Part shown: positions 28,702-36,602 of the stretch, in pieces
Numbering within the stretch: the stretch's first letter is position 1
Layout of the letters: every line of letters begins with the position of its first letter
Source of the DNA: an uncultured Eggerthellaceae bacterium
GTDB taxonomy: Bacteria; Actinomycetota; Coriobacteriia; Coriobacteriales; Eggerthellaceae
Direction of reading: 5' to 3'
Assembly: GCA_944320405.1 (NCBI GenBank)
Contig: CALUHI010000005.1
Span: forward strand, 1-37,021
Length of the DNA: 37,021 nt
The notes under the pieces: model-generated
Databases searched by the model: none
What the model saw: the letters and a program-made list of their open reading frames with translations, nothing else
What the model was told of the DNA's origin: nothing
Program-made: the position numbers and the translations under genes

Positions 28702-29652
28702 ATGCCCTCGATCACCCAACGCAAGGCCGCCATCATCGGATGCGGTTTCGTCGGATCCGCAACCGCTTTCACACTGATGCAAAGCGGGCTGTTCAGCGAG
28801 CTCGTGCTTATCGATCGCGACCGCGATAAATCCGAAGGCGAAGCGCTCGACATCGCGCACGGCATGCCCTTCGCAAGCCCCATGGCCATCTATGCGGGCG
28901 ATTACGCCGATGCCGCCGACGCCGACATCGCCATCATCACCGCCGGCGCCGCCCAAAAGCCCGGCGAGACGCGCCTTGACCTCGTGCACAAAAACGTGAG
29001 CATCTTCAAATCGATCATTCCGCAGCTCATGGAGTCCGGTTTCGACGGCATCATGCTGGTGGTCTCCAATCCCGTGGATGTCCTCACCTACGCCGCACTG
29101 AAGCTTTCGGGCATGCCGCCCTCGCACGTCATCGGTTCGGGCACGGTGCTCGACAGCGCGCGCTTCAAGTACATCCTCGGCCAGCATCTGGGCGTCGACC
29201 CGCGCAACGTTCATGCGCGCATCATCGGCGAGCACGGCGACAGCGAAATCGCCATCTGGTCGACCGCCAACGTGTCGGGCATCCCTGTGAACGATTTCTG
29301 CGAACTGCGCGGTCACTTCAACCACGACGAGTCCATGCAGCGCATTGCCAACGACGTGAAGAACTCCGCTTACGAGATCATCCGGAAGAAGAAGGCCACT
29401 TACTACGGCATCGCGATGTCGGTGAAGCGCATCTGCGAGGCCATCATGCGTGACGAGAAGCCCATCCTTACCGTGTCGAGCTACCAGGACGGCCCCTACG
29501 GCTTGCACGATGTGGTGCTTTCGATGCCTTGCGTGGTTGGTCGCGGAGGCGTGGAATACCAGGTTCCGCATCCCTTGGACGAACACGAGACATGCCGACT
29601 GCATGAATCGGCACGCACACTTCGCGAGATCATCGATCAGTTGGAGCTGTAG
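28702..29652 (+). CDS. ldh: L-lactate dehydrogenase
   Basis: LDH reduces pyruvate to L-lactate with NADH. The 316-residue protein has the Rossmann motif IIGCGFVGSA (GxGxxG at 13-18), Asp38 for NAD, and the substrate loop AGAAQKPGETRLDL. Gln85 at the specificity position points to lactate dehydrogenase; malate dehydrogenases have Arg there. Arg91, Arg154 and the catalytic His178 in GEHGDSE are all present. AAAGG lies seven bases before the ATG. It is encoded convergent with the SLC13 transporter, with only 21 bp between the stops and no clear terminator. Confidence 0.92.
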   Translation: MPSITQRKAAIIGCGFVGSATAFTLMQSGLFSELVLIDRDRDKSEGEALDIAHGMPFASPMAIYAGDYADAADADIAIITAGAAQKPGETRLDLVHKNVSIFKSIIPQLMESGFDGIMLVVSNPVDVLTYAALKLSGMPPSHVIGSGTVLDSARFKYILGQHLGVDPRNVHARIIGEHGDSEIAIWSTANVSGIPVNDFCELRGHFNHDESMQRIANDVKNSAYEIIRKKKATYYGIAMSVKRICEAIMRDEKPILTVSSYQDGPYGLHDVVLSMPCVVGRGGVEYQVPHPLDEHETCRLHESARTLREIIDQLEL

Positions 29653-29673
29653 CCCCCAGATGCAGGTGCGCCG

Positions 29674-31137
29674 TTACAGCGCGTAGATGCCTGAAGCCAT
29701 CCAATACGGGATGGAAATAAGCAGGCCGGCAAGGCAGATAGCCAAATAGATGGCGCAGTACGCGGCCATCGGCCCATGGTTGACCATGCGTCCGTCGACG
29801 GAATAGAACGCGGCCATGTAGATGGGGTTCTGGTACATCATGAACCAGGGGTTGACCATGGCGTACACCGCGAAGCCGACCACCCACGGGTTGATGCCGA
29901 GCGACACGGCCATCGGCGCCATGAACGCCATGAAGATGTTGATGAACGCCATCTCGGACGCGATGACGAAACGCAGCGCCACCGTGGCAAGCGCGATTCC
30001 CACCACGAACGTGAACGGTGAAAACGCCAGATGCTGCATCACGGGGCCGACAAGCTCGACCACCCACGTGTCGATGCCGGTGTAAGAGAACACGGTCGCA
30101 AGCCCCATCGCGGTGCCGATGAACAGCAGGCTCTCCCAGTTCAGACCCGCGCGGAAGGCCTTCATCGTGCACACACGCAGCCCAAGAAACGCCGCAACTC
30201 CTGCAATGCCGACGGCAACCGACGGGATGCCGTGCAAAGGCTCCAGCACCCACAGCGCCACCGTGGCAAGAATGATGACGAGCATCTTCTTTTCGGCGGC
30301 CGACATCGGGCCCAGGTCGTTTTCCTCAGTCGGATGCGCCTTTGATGGCGCGCCGTCCGTTTCCGCTGAACCCGTTGCCTTGCGCGAGCGCTTGCGCTCC
30401 CCCTTCGGGCCGTACATGAACACGATCACCGCGAAGTTGACTACCGTCGCGAAAATGAACCACGGCAGCGCCGCAATAAACCAGTTGACCATGTTGAAAT
30501 GCGCTTGCACATCCTCGGGATAGAACGCCAGCAACGCATAGCCGATGACGCACGCGCTGATGAACAGTGGACCCACCGTGCGCACGCCCGTAAGCGCTGC
30601 AAGGAACAAGCCGTTCATTTCGCGGCTCTTGGGCTTGTATCCAAGCGATTCGCCGATGCCGAACGACAGCGGCGTGATGACGGCAAGTTTTGCGGACATA
30701 CTGGGAATCAGCGGTCCAATGACCGTGCCGGACGCGATGATGGCAGCAGCTTGCGCCTTGAACGTAGCGGGGAACTTGCTCAGCACCACATGCGCGATGC
30801 GCGTGACCAGCCCGCTTTCCTTCATGCCCACGCCCAGGCCGAACGCCGCGAACAAAAGCCACCACGTCTCACCCGCAAACGATGCGAACACGGTGTCAAC
30901 CGGAATTCCCGCCACCGCAATGAACAGCACCGCCATGATGAAGGCCGTGACCATCTCGGGGAAGATGCGCAGAACCCACCACACAATGGCCCACACCAGA
31001 ATGCCCATTGCCTGAGCCGCCTGGGCGGAAAGCCCCGCAGCCGGCAAAGCAAGCGCCGCCACAACGCCAAGCACCACACCGGCTGCGGCACCGGCATATT
31101 GAAGCATACGTTTTGCAAAATCAGCGTCTCGCGCCAT
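29674..31137 (-). CDS. SLC13/DASS-family anion transporter
   Basis: The 487-residue integral membrane protein has about 11-12 hydrophobic segments and the arrangement of DASS carriers, which take up di- or tricarboxylates, sulfate or other anions, often with sodium. A hydrophilic loop around 245-285 (GPKGERKRSRK ... NDLGPMSAAEKKM) divides two repeat halves. The SNT signatures that bind substrate and sodium in well-studied members appear degenerate: the corresponding segments read PSMSAKLAVITPL and ASEMAFINIF. Substrate and coupling ion are therefore open. I choose the ATG at 31137, preceded by GGAGG; the longest frame would extend 79 residues through a terminator-like hairpin. It is the last gene of the co-directional run that starts with the molybdoenzyme. 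Confidence 0.85.
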   Translation of the reverse strand: MARDADFAKRMLQYAGAAAGVVLGVVAALALPAAGLSAQAAQAMGILVWAIVWWVLRIFPEMVTAFIMAVLFIAVAGIPVDTVFASFAGETWWLLFAAFGLGVGMKESGLVTRIAHVVLSKFPATFKAQAAAIIASGTVIGPLIPSMSAKLAVITPLSFGIGESLGYKPKSREMNGLFLAALTGVRTVGPLFISACVIGYALLAFYPEDVQAHFNMVNWFIAALPWFIFATVVNFAVIVFMYGPKGERKRSRKATGSAETDGAPSKAHPTEENDLGPMSAAEKKMLVIILATVALWVLEPLHGIPSVAVGIAGVAAFLGLRVCTMKAFRAGLNWESLLFIGTAMGLATVFSYTGIDTWVVELVGPVMQHLAFSPFTFVVGIALATVALRFVIASEMAFINIFMAFMAPMAVSLGINPWVVGFAVYAMVNPWFMMYQNPIYMAAFYSVDGRMVNHGPMAAYCAIYLAICLAGLLISIPYWMASGIYAL

Positions 31138-31171
31138 GACGCAGCGCGCCTCCCCCGTGAATACCCCATAG

Positions 31172-31199
31172 AAAGGCCCGCCGCAAAACGCGGTGGGCC
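31172..31199 (-). terminator. GC-rich hairpin between the VOC and transporter genes
   Basis: On the minus strand GGCCCACCGC-GTTTT-GCGGCGGGCC (one G-T pair) is followed by TTTCT. It may end or attenuate transcription from the VOC gene before the transporter. The T tract is short. Confidence 0.5.
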
Positions 31200-31286
31200 G
31201 AAATCGACGAGAACTATTATCCTCCATTAACCGTAGAGCGCAAAACGCGTTTAGGCTCCATAAAGGAAAGATGACGCTGGCTGGAG

Positions 31287-31826
31287 TTATGCTCCAGCGC
31301 GCATGGCGGCGATCACCTCGGCCATGTCCATGAACGGATCCTTTCCATCCCACAGCTCTACCGCTTTCTTGCACATGGCGATCGTGGGGTTGGGTGCATG
31401 CAGTTCGATGCAGTGACCAATCTTGTTCATGGAGTTCATATAGTAGATGGGTGCGCCGGACGACTCCATGTACATGCCAACTTCATAGCCGTCTTTTTCA
31501 AGCTGCCTCACGGTGCCTTCCACGTCGTCGACGCAAATGTTGATGTGGTTGAAGCCATAGCCGAAATCATCGAATAAGTGCGCTTCGGCATTGACCTTCT
31601 GGACGAACTCCACTTGGATCTGGCCCCACATGCCCAAAGCTATGATGAGCTCGGGGTCTGCCGGCTTGCCATGGACGATCGCCTTTTCGAACTTCAACGG
31701 ACCCATCTTCAGAAACGGACCGGCACCAAACACCTTTGCGAAATGCTCAGCTGCGGCGTCGACGTCTTCGACCCAATACGACAGCTGGTCTGGGCCGTAC
31801 TTTGTCAGAGAATGGACGGTGCGCAT
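31287..31826 (-). CDS. VOC (glyoxalase-fold) family protein
   Basis: VOC proteins are metal-dependent enzymes built from paired beta-alpha-beta-beta-beta units and include glyoxalases, epimerases and extradiol ring dioxygenases. The 179-residue product has two such units, starting DQLSYWVEDVDAAAEHFAKVFG and FNHINICVDDVEGTVRQLE. The four metal-ligand positions appear to be Gln14, Glu73, His94 and Glu141; Gln at the first site also occurs in some glyoxalases. It resembles the glyoxalase_4/methylmalonyl-CoA-epimerase-like subgroup. An oxygen-dependent role is unlikely in this anaerobe. AGGAGG lies four bases before the ATG. Its place below the molybdoenzyme cluster suggests work on an aromatic or acid product, but that is inference. 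Confidence 0.78.
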   Translation of the reverse strand: MRTVHSLTKYGPDQLSYWVEDVDAAAEHFAKVFGAGPFLKMGPLKFEKAIVHGKPADPELIIALGMWGQIQVEFVQKVNAEAHLFDDFGYGFNHINICVDDVEGTVRQLEKDGYEVGMYMESSGAPIYYMNSMNKIGHCIELHAPNPTIAMCKKAVELWDGKDPFMDMAEVIAAMRAGA

Positions 31827-31932
31827 GATTCCTCCTATCGTCGAAGATGTAAAAGGGTTCTGCTGACGGCATGCGTCAATTCGCAACTCCACGAGATGAT
31901 CGCCCGCCGTCATGGGAGGGTGAGATTGCTCC

Positions 31933-32154
31933 CTACGCCTGAGGCGGCTTGGGAGAACCAGGAGCAACCGGGGCGCCGGGGGCCGACGGCGCGGCGGGCG
32001 CACCCGGCATGACGGGCGGCATGGCGCCGGCGGCGTCGAGCGATGCCTGGTCGGCGTCGAAGTCGATCTTGCGGTTGTCCAGCGGCGCGCCGCACTGGGC
32101 GCACACCGTGGCGACGGGCTTGTTGGTCGCGCCGCACTGGGCGCATTTCTTCAT
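31933..32154 (-). CDS. Small zinc-ribbon protein with Pro/Ala-rich tail
   Basis: This 73-residue protein begins MKKCAQCGATNKPVATVCAQCGAPLD, where Cys4, Cys7, Cys18 and Cys21 form a compact zinc ribbon (CxxC-x10-CxxC). The remainder, from about residue 40, is low-complexity Pro/Ala/Gly (MPPVMPGAPAAPSAPGAPV). There is no membrane segment or signal. The function is unknown; such proteins may be adaptors. The ATG at 32154 is chosen because it gives the usual MxxCxxCG start, although its ribosome-binding site is weak. It lies between the FKBP and VOC genes in the same direction. Confidence 0.72.
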   Translation of the reverse strand: MKKCAQCGATNKPVATVCAQCGAPLDNRKIDFDADQASLDAAGAMPPVMPGAPAAPSAPGAPVAPGSPKPPQA

Positions 32155-32209
32155 GGATATCTCAGCGGGTCTGAAGCACATTGATCGTCACCTAACTATT
32201 CGATTGAAC

Positions 32210-32650
32210 TCATCTCATCATTCGTTCCTGCGAGGCGTCCAAAAGCTCGATCTCGAAATACAGATCCTCTCCGGCGAGCTCATGGTTGTGGTCGAGGTAG
32301 ACATAGCCGTCCTTGAAGCCGAGCACCTTCACACGCAGGGACTCTTCGGGGGTCTCCACCACGATGTAGTTGCCCACCGGCAGGCTTTCAGCATGGGGAA
32401 AGCGCGCGACGGGGACGCGTTCGACAAGGGATTCGTCATAGGGCCCGTACGCCTTATCGACGGGGATGCGCACTTCCACACGTTGCCCCACGTCCATGGC
32501 TCGCACGACCTCCTCGAACGCTGCGAGCATGACACCTTCGCCCAAGGTGAAGCAGAGCGGCTCGCCCACCAGATGCGAGTTGCTGAACTCAGCCCCGTTG
32601 GCGAGCTTGCCGACAAAATCCACCTTGACCGTCTGCCCGTCTCTGAGCAT
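32210..32650 (-). CDS. SlyD-like FKBP-type peptidyl-prolyl isomerase
   Basis: SlyD proteins combine an FKBP isomerase domain with an inserted IF chaperone domain, and help fold proteins or load metal cofactors. The 146-residue product has the split FKBP fold (VKVDFVGKLANGAEF ... FTLGEGVMLAAFEEVVRAMDVGQRVEVRIP), the IF region (about 70-120, AYGPYDESLVERVPVARFP) and the closing LDHNHELAGEDLYFEIELLDA. The metal-binding histidine-rich tail of E. coli SlyD is absent. The Asp of the FKBP site is replaced (EFSNS), so isomerase activity may be weak. GGGAG precedes the ATG at 32650. Being next to a molybdopterin/Fe-S enzyme, it may aid its maturation; this is inference. Confidence 0.88.
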   Translation of the reverse strand: MLRDGQTVKVDFVGKLANGAEFSNSHLVGEPLCFTLGEGVMLAAFEEVVRAMDVGQRVEVRIPVDKAYGPYDESLVERVPVARFPHAESLPVGNYIVVETPEESLRVKVLGFKDGYVYLDHNHELAGEDLYFEIELLDASQERMMR

Positions 32651-32683
32651 GGGAGGCTCCCTTCTAGCCATGCGGCGAGACCG

Positions 32684-32983
32684 CTATCGCGCCGTCTTCC
32701 AACTTCCGAAATCCGACGGCTCGCCGGTCATCGCGTTTCTCCAGCCGCCGTCGATCTTTACGAACAGGGGCCGCAACGTGATGTGCCCTCCGTGGCGGGA
32801 CGTGCCCACATAGGCGACATCCCCTTCGCCGGCGACGTCCATCCACACGTTGCCCCTCACCTCCGTGTAGCGGCGGCCGTCTGCCCCATCGAGAACGAGG
32901 GGGAACTCGTCGATCCCGCAGATGGGGACCGGGCGGATGCCCTTCCGCTCGCAATACGACCGGACGCGCTCGGCATTCTCCAT
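32684..32983 (-). CDS. Hypothetical protein in the molybdoenzyme cluster
   Basis: I do not recognise this 99-residue protein. It is soluble, with an N-terminal helix (MENAERVRSYCERKG) and a probable beta-rich remainder containing DGADGRRYTEVRGNVWMDVAG and GGHITLRPLFVKIDGGWRN. Two cysteines and three tryptophans are present. I choose the ATG at 32983 because GGAGG lies seven bases upstream; another ATG is six bases further upstream, and the longest frame begins at 33028. It lies between the Fe-S subunit and the SlyD-like gene, 34 bp before the latter, which supports co-expression. It could be a small accessory factor, but there is no direct evidence. Confidence 0.55.
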   Translation of the reverse strand: MENAERVRSYCERKGIRPVPICGIDEFPLVLDGADGRRYTEVRGNVWMDVAGEGDVAYVGTSRHGGHITLRPLFVKIDGGWRNAMTGEPSDFGSWKTAR

Positions 32984-33086
32984 CCCCATTCCTCCTCGTC
33001 CATCGCGTCGCACCGGGCGCGCCCGCATCGCGAACGCGCCCGGCGGACATCGAAACCGCCTTGCCGCTAACGCCTGGCAAGCTTCA

Positions 33087-33866
33087 CTACGCCAAGGCGA
33101 TGTCGGGCAGGCCCTGATCCTTCTCGAGTGTCGACACCTCGAGCTGCTTGGACTTGCCGTCCTTCTCGATGATCACCGTATACTCGGCTGCCGGGATCTC
33201 CTTGAGCCAGAAGTCGCCCCAGATGTCGGTCTCGGCCTCGAACGTGCCTTCGACGCTTTTCGCCGTGACCTTGGCGCCCTCCACGACCTCCATCGCATCG
33301 GGGTCGTACACGGTGGCGGCGATGAAGGTCTTGGGCAGTCCCTTGTAGTACACGCGGGACCCTTCCTCGAGCACTTCGGCGTCGCTCAGGTCGAACTCGC
33401 TCTCATCGCCGAACTGCAGAGCGCCAACCGGACAGTTGTCCACGCAGCGCGGAATGCGAATAGGCGAGTCGGGATCATCCAGCAGATGCGCACAGCCCGT
33501 GCAGCCCTGGGGGATCTGCAGCTCTTCGTTCCAATACACACCGTCGAACTTCTCAGCAAGATCCTTGCGGCCTTTCGCTTTGGCAGGGTCAATAACGATG
33601 AGCCCATCCTCGCGCTCCATCAGCACCTCGGGAGCGTAGTCGCGGATAGCGTCGGTCTGGGCGCCGAGCTTGGGTACGTAGGACACGCGAACGTGCGATC
33701 CCGCGCCGCGCTCCTTCTCGTCCACCCGGCACCAGAACTGGCCGATCTCGGGCTGCTCGGCCGCATAAGGCAGCCAGCTGTTGCCGCAATGCTCGTCTTT
33801 GCAGCCGATCTGGCAGCTGTGGCAGCCGGTGCATTTCTGCAGATCGACGTAGAAAATCTTCGACAT
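33087..33866 (-). CDS. Fe-S subunit of a transhydroxylase/catechol-dehydroxylase-type molybdoenzyme
   Basis: This 259-residue protein is the electron-transfer partner of the molybdopterin subunit encoded 15 bp upstream. It has a ferredoxin-like part with Cys12-x2-Cys15-x2-Cys18-x3-Cys22, Cys27 and Cys46, and a second group Cys122-x2-Cys125 ... Cys141-x3-Cys145-Pro. That is ten cysteines, enough for two [4Fe-4S] clusters; a third cannot be assigned. From about residue 170 a beta-sandwich of the Cna-B/carboxypeptidase-regulatory type follows (GLPKTFIAATVYDPDAMEVVEGAKVTAK ... TDIWGDFWLKEIPAAEYTV). This combination is the layout I recall for the beta subunit of Pelobacter pyrogallol-phloroglucinol transhydroxylase. 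There is no signal peptide or membrane anchor, so the enzyme should be cytosolic. Confidence 0.9.
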   Translation of the reverse strand: MSKIFYVDLQKCTGCHSCQIGCKDEHCGNSWLPYAAEQPEIGQFWCRVDEKERGAGSHVRVSYVPKLGAQTDAIRDYAPEVLMEREDGLIVIDPAKAKGRKDLAEKFDGVYWNEELQIPQGCTGCAHLLDDPDSPIRIPRCVDNCPVGALQFGDESEFDLSDAEVLEEGSRVYYKGLPKTFIAATVYDPDAMEVVEGAKVTAKSVEGTFEAETDIWGDFWLKEIPAAEYTVIIEKDGKSKQLEVSTLEKDQGLPDIALA

Positions 33867-33881
33867 GGTCTCTCTCCCCTT

Positions 33882-36602
33882 CTACTGCTCGACAACCCAG
33901 GAGTTGTAGTTGATGCCGATCGCAGGGTCGTAATCGCGCTCGAACGCGTCCGGGTAATCGGCCTTCCAACCGTCGTACTCTTCCTTGGTGACCTTGGCCG
34001 CCTCCACCAGGTAACCGCTGACAGCGAAGCCGCGGCAGTTCTTGGAAACCTGGTTTTCGGGGCTGATCAGATTCGCCGCGCCGCCGCGATCCAGATGCGG
34101 TGCAATGGGATCAACGCGCGAGCCCTTGTTGACAACGACAGCGCCGGGGATCACTCGCTCAGAGATGCATGCGCCGAGCAGGATCGTGCCGCGATCGTTG
34201 AACAGCTTCACGATATCGCCCGCCTGGATGCCGCGCGCTTCGGCGTCAACAGGATTCAGCCAAATGGGCTCGTAAAGGTAGCCGTCGGGGCCCTTCACCT
34301 TGCAGGTCTCGATCTCGCGGAACCACTTGATGTCGTCGCCCTGAACATGCACGCGCCAACGACCGGGGTTGGCAACGATGAGCAGCGGGTAGTCCTTGCA
34401 GCGCTCGCCCCACAGCGTCTCATCATGCGACCAACCGTCCTCCTTGGAGCCGCCGATAGTCCAACGGGCCATGGGCGTGCGTTCCTTGTCGTCGGGGAAG
34501 TTCTCGGCAAGCGCCTCGCTCCAGAACTCCAGTTTGCCCGTGGGAGTGTCAAGCGGCCAGTTCTCAGGGTCATAGTAGAAGCCGCTCATGCCGGCGGGCA
34601 GCTTGTCCTGATCGGGATCCTGATGCGGGAAGTAGAAGCCCTTCTTGTTGAGATCCTCGAACGTGATCTCCTCGCCCAGGCGCGAATTCTGGAACTCGAA
34701 CTGGCGCCACTCGGCGTAGGTCATGCCCATGTCGATCTGGTCGCGCACGCCGAAGCGCTCGCCCAGCTCGCAGGCAATTTCAAAGTCGGACTTGGCCTCG
34801 CCCACGCGGTCGCAGCCCGGAGGGGTGATCGCGGCGGAGCGGATCGAGACGACCATCGAGCCGCCCATCATGTCGTCGTCCTCAATGCAGGTGGTGACCG
34901 GAAGCACCAGGTCGGCGAAGAGGGAGTCGTTCTCGAGCCACTGGTGGTTGGTCACGAAGAACTCGACCTCGTCGGTGCGGATGGCGTCCTGGTAGCGGAA
35001 GCCGCCGTCCCAGCAGTTCATGTTGCAGGGCTTCTCGGACCACAGCATGTGAATCTTGCTGAACTTGGGCATATGCTGCTTCTTGTAGTCCAAAGCCGCC
35101 TGAAGCTCCTCCACGCTCTTTCCTTGGGCGCGGGCCAGCTCAGGCGAAACAGAGCCCAATGCCGCCAGGTACGTCTCGGGCGTGGTGGGATAGGTGTTCT
35201 TCTCGAACTGCTCAGAGGTCTCAACATACACGATGGCAGGCGAGCCGTACCATTCCGCCTTGCCGTTCAGCAGCGCCTCGGCGATCATCGTGCGCGGGAT
35301 CTTCTGCTCGGAGGGATAGAACATGCGGCACTGGTTGGCCATCGAGAACGGTGACGAGGTGGAGCGGGCAATGGTCTCCTTACCGATGAGCGAGGAGTTC
35401 ATATACGCCTGCTGGACACCGGGTTTGCCCAGGCCCTGAAGGCCGAGCAGGTAAGCGTGGGTGCGGCCGGGTTCGAAGCTGTAGGGGCCCTTGATGGCGC
35501 CGGAGCTGAAGTGCACCGATGCCGTGGTGAAGCGGGCTCGGTTGCGCGCGTAGGCCTTGATGGTGTACTCGGGGATGCCGGTGCGTTCGGCGGCCCAGGC
35601 GGGCGTCTTGGGGATGCCCTCCTCGTCGGTGCCGAGCACGTACGCCTTCACCTTGTCCAGGCCGACGGTGTGGGTGTCGCAGTACTCCTTGTCATAGAGG
35701 CCCTCGGTGAACCACACGTACATGACGGCGAAGTCGAGCGCCGCGTCGGTGTTGGGCAAGATGGGAATCCACTTGTAATCATGGCAGCACGCCGTGTAGT
35801 TGCAGAACGGGTCGACCACGACGAACTTCTTGCCGCATTCCTCCCAGAACTTGAGCAGACGCGACCACAGCTGGGAGGCGTAGTTCTGTGTGAGCTCCCA
35901 GTCGCCGGCGGCGAACGCGATCATCTCGGAATGCTCGGAGATGTCGCGCAGCACGTGCCAGGGGTTGTAACCGGTCTGCGGAGGCGCGGGCATGCCCAGC
36001 CCCTTGTTGCAGCCGCTGCCCCAGAAGTGCTTGGCGCCCCAGTACCAGCCCTCGACGGAGTCGGGCGTGCGCACCTCGCGCGTGTAGCCACCCAACTTGC
36101 TCATCAGCGTGGAATGCATGCCGCCGCCAGAATGCAGGTTTTTCGACTCGCGGTGTCCATCCTCGCCGATGGTCAACACCGAGTACGCGCCGTACTTGTC
36201 GATGATTCGCCTGATCTCGGATTCCATGATATCGAGCGCTTCATCCCAACTGATGCGCACATACTTGGACTTGCCGCGGTTGGCAGCGTTGATCTTGTCA
36301 GGATCGCCGCCCGGCTCCCAGTCCACACGCTTCAGAGGATAGCGCACGCGGTTCTTGGAATACACGCGGTTTTTGTACGCCAAGGCGAAGTAGTTCGGCA
36401 GCGCCTTGTAGCTCGGCCTGAACACCTTGTCCCCCACTTTGATCTCCCACATCGAGGGCTCAAGCTCCTCCTCGGTATAGGTGTCCAAGTAGTGGATGGG
36501 GCGAATACGAACGATCTTCCCATCTTTCGAGTCGACGTAAGTCAGATCGCCGCCCGTACCTCCGCATGCAATGCTTTGCACGGTCGTCTTCAGCTCGCTC
36601 AT
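33882..36602 (-). CDS. Molybdopterin subunit, pyrogallol transhydroxylase/catechol dehydroxylase clade
   Basis: The 906-residue protein belongs to the DMSO reductase superfamily and carries bis-MGD molybdenum (or tungsten). It has no N-terminal Cys-rich Fe-S motif and no twin-arginine signal, so it is cytosolic and its clusters lie in the partner subunit. The N-terminus (GDLTYVDSKDGKIVRIRP), RISWDEALDIMESEIRRI, TPDSVEGWYWGAKHFWG, VDPFCNYTA and the C-terminal NPVDAEARGIQAGDIVKLFNDRGTILLGA align by eye with the alpha subunit of Pelobacter transhydroxylase. Asp181-Ser182 and His150 fall where that enzyme has its active-site Asp, Mo-ligating Ser and His (numbers from memory). In Eggerthellaceae, relatives remove a para-hydroxyl group from catechols. 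The specific substrate is unknown. The start is ATG 36602 after AGGAG; the TTG codon just before it is ignored. Confidence 0.93.
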   Translation of the reverse strand: MSELKTTVQSIACGGTGGDLTYVDSKDGKIVRIRPIHYLDTYTEEELEPSMWEIKVGDKVFRPSYKALPNYFALAYKNRVYSKNRVRYPLKRVDWEPGGDPDKINAANRGKSKYVRISWDEALDIMESEIRRIIDKYGAYSVLTIGEDGHRESKNLHSGGGMHSTLMSKLGGYTREVRTPDSVEGWYWGAKHFWGSGCNKGLGMPAPPQTGYNPWHVLRDISEHSEMIAFAAGDWELTQNYASQLWSRLLKFWEECGKKFVVVDPFCNYTACCHDYKWIPILPNTDAALDFAVMYVWFTEGLYDKEYCDTHTVGLDKVKAYVLGTDEEGIPKTPAWAAERTGIPEYTIKAYARNRARFTTASVHFSSGAIKGPYSFEPGRTHAYLLGLQGLGKPGVQQAYMNSSLIGKETIARSTSSPFSMANQCRMFYPSEQKIPRTMIAEALLNGKAEWYGSPAIVYVETSEQFEKNTYPTTPETYLAALGSVSPELARAQGKSVEELQAALDYKKQHMPKFSKIHMLWSEKPCNMNCWDGGFRYQDAIRTDEVEFFVTNHQWLENDSLFADLVLPVTTCIEDDDMMGGSMVVSIRSAAITPPGCDRVGEAKSDFEIACELGERFGVRDQIDMGMTYAEWRQFEFQNSRLGEEITFEDLNKKGFYFPHQDPDQDKLPAGMSGFYYDPENWPLDTPTGKLEFWSEALAENFPDDKERTPMARWTIGGSKEDGWSHDETLWGERCKDYPLLIVANPGRWRVHVQGDDIKWFREIETCKVKGPDGYLYEPIWLNPVDAEARGIQAGDIVKLFNDRGTILLGACISERVIPGAVVVNKGSRVDPIAPHLDRGGAANLISPENQVSKNCRGFAVSGYLVEAAKVTKEEYDGWKADYPDAFERDYDPAIGINYNSWVVEQ

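Noticed and set aside
32922-35354. 810-codon open frame on the plus strand opposite the molybdoenzyme genes
   Set aside because: It lies antisense to clearly homologous Mo and Fe-S subunits, and its composition (Leu/Val/Arg/Gly/Ala-rich with no motifs) is that of a GC-rich shadow frame.
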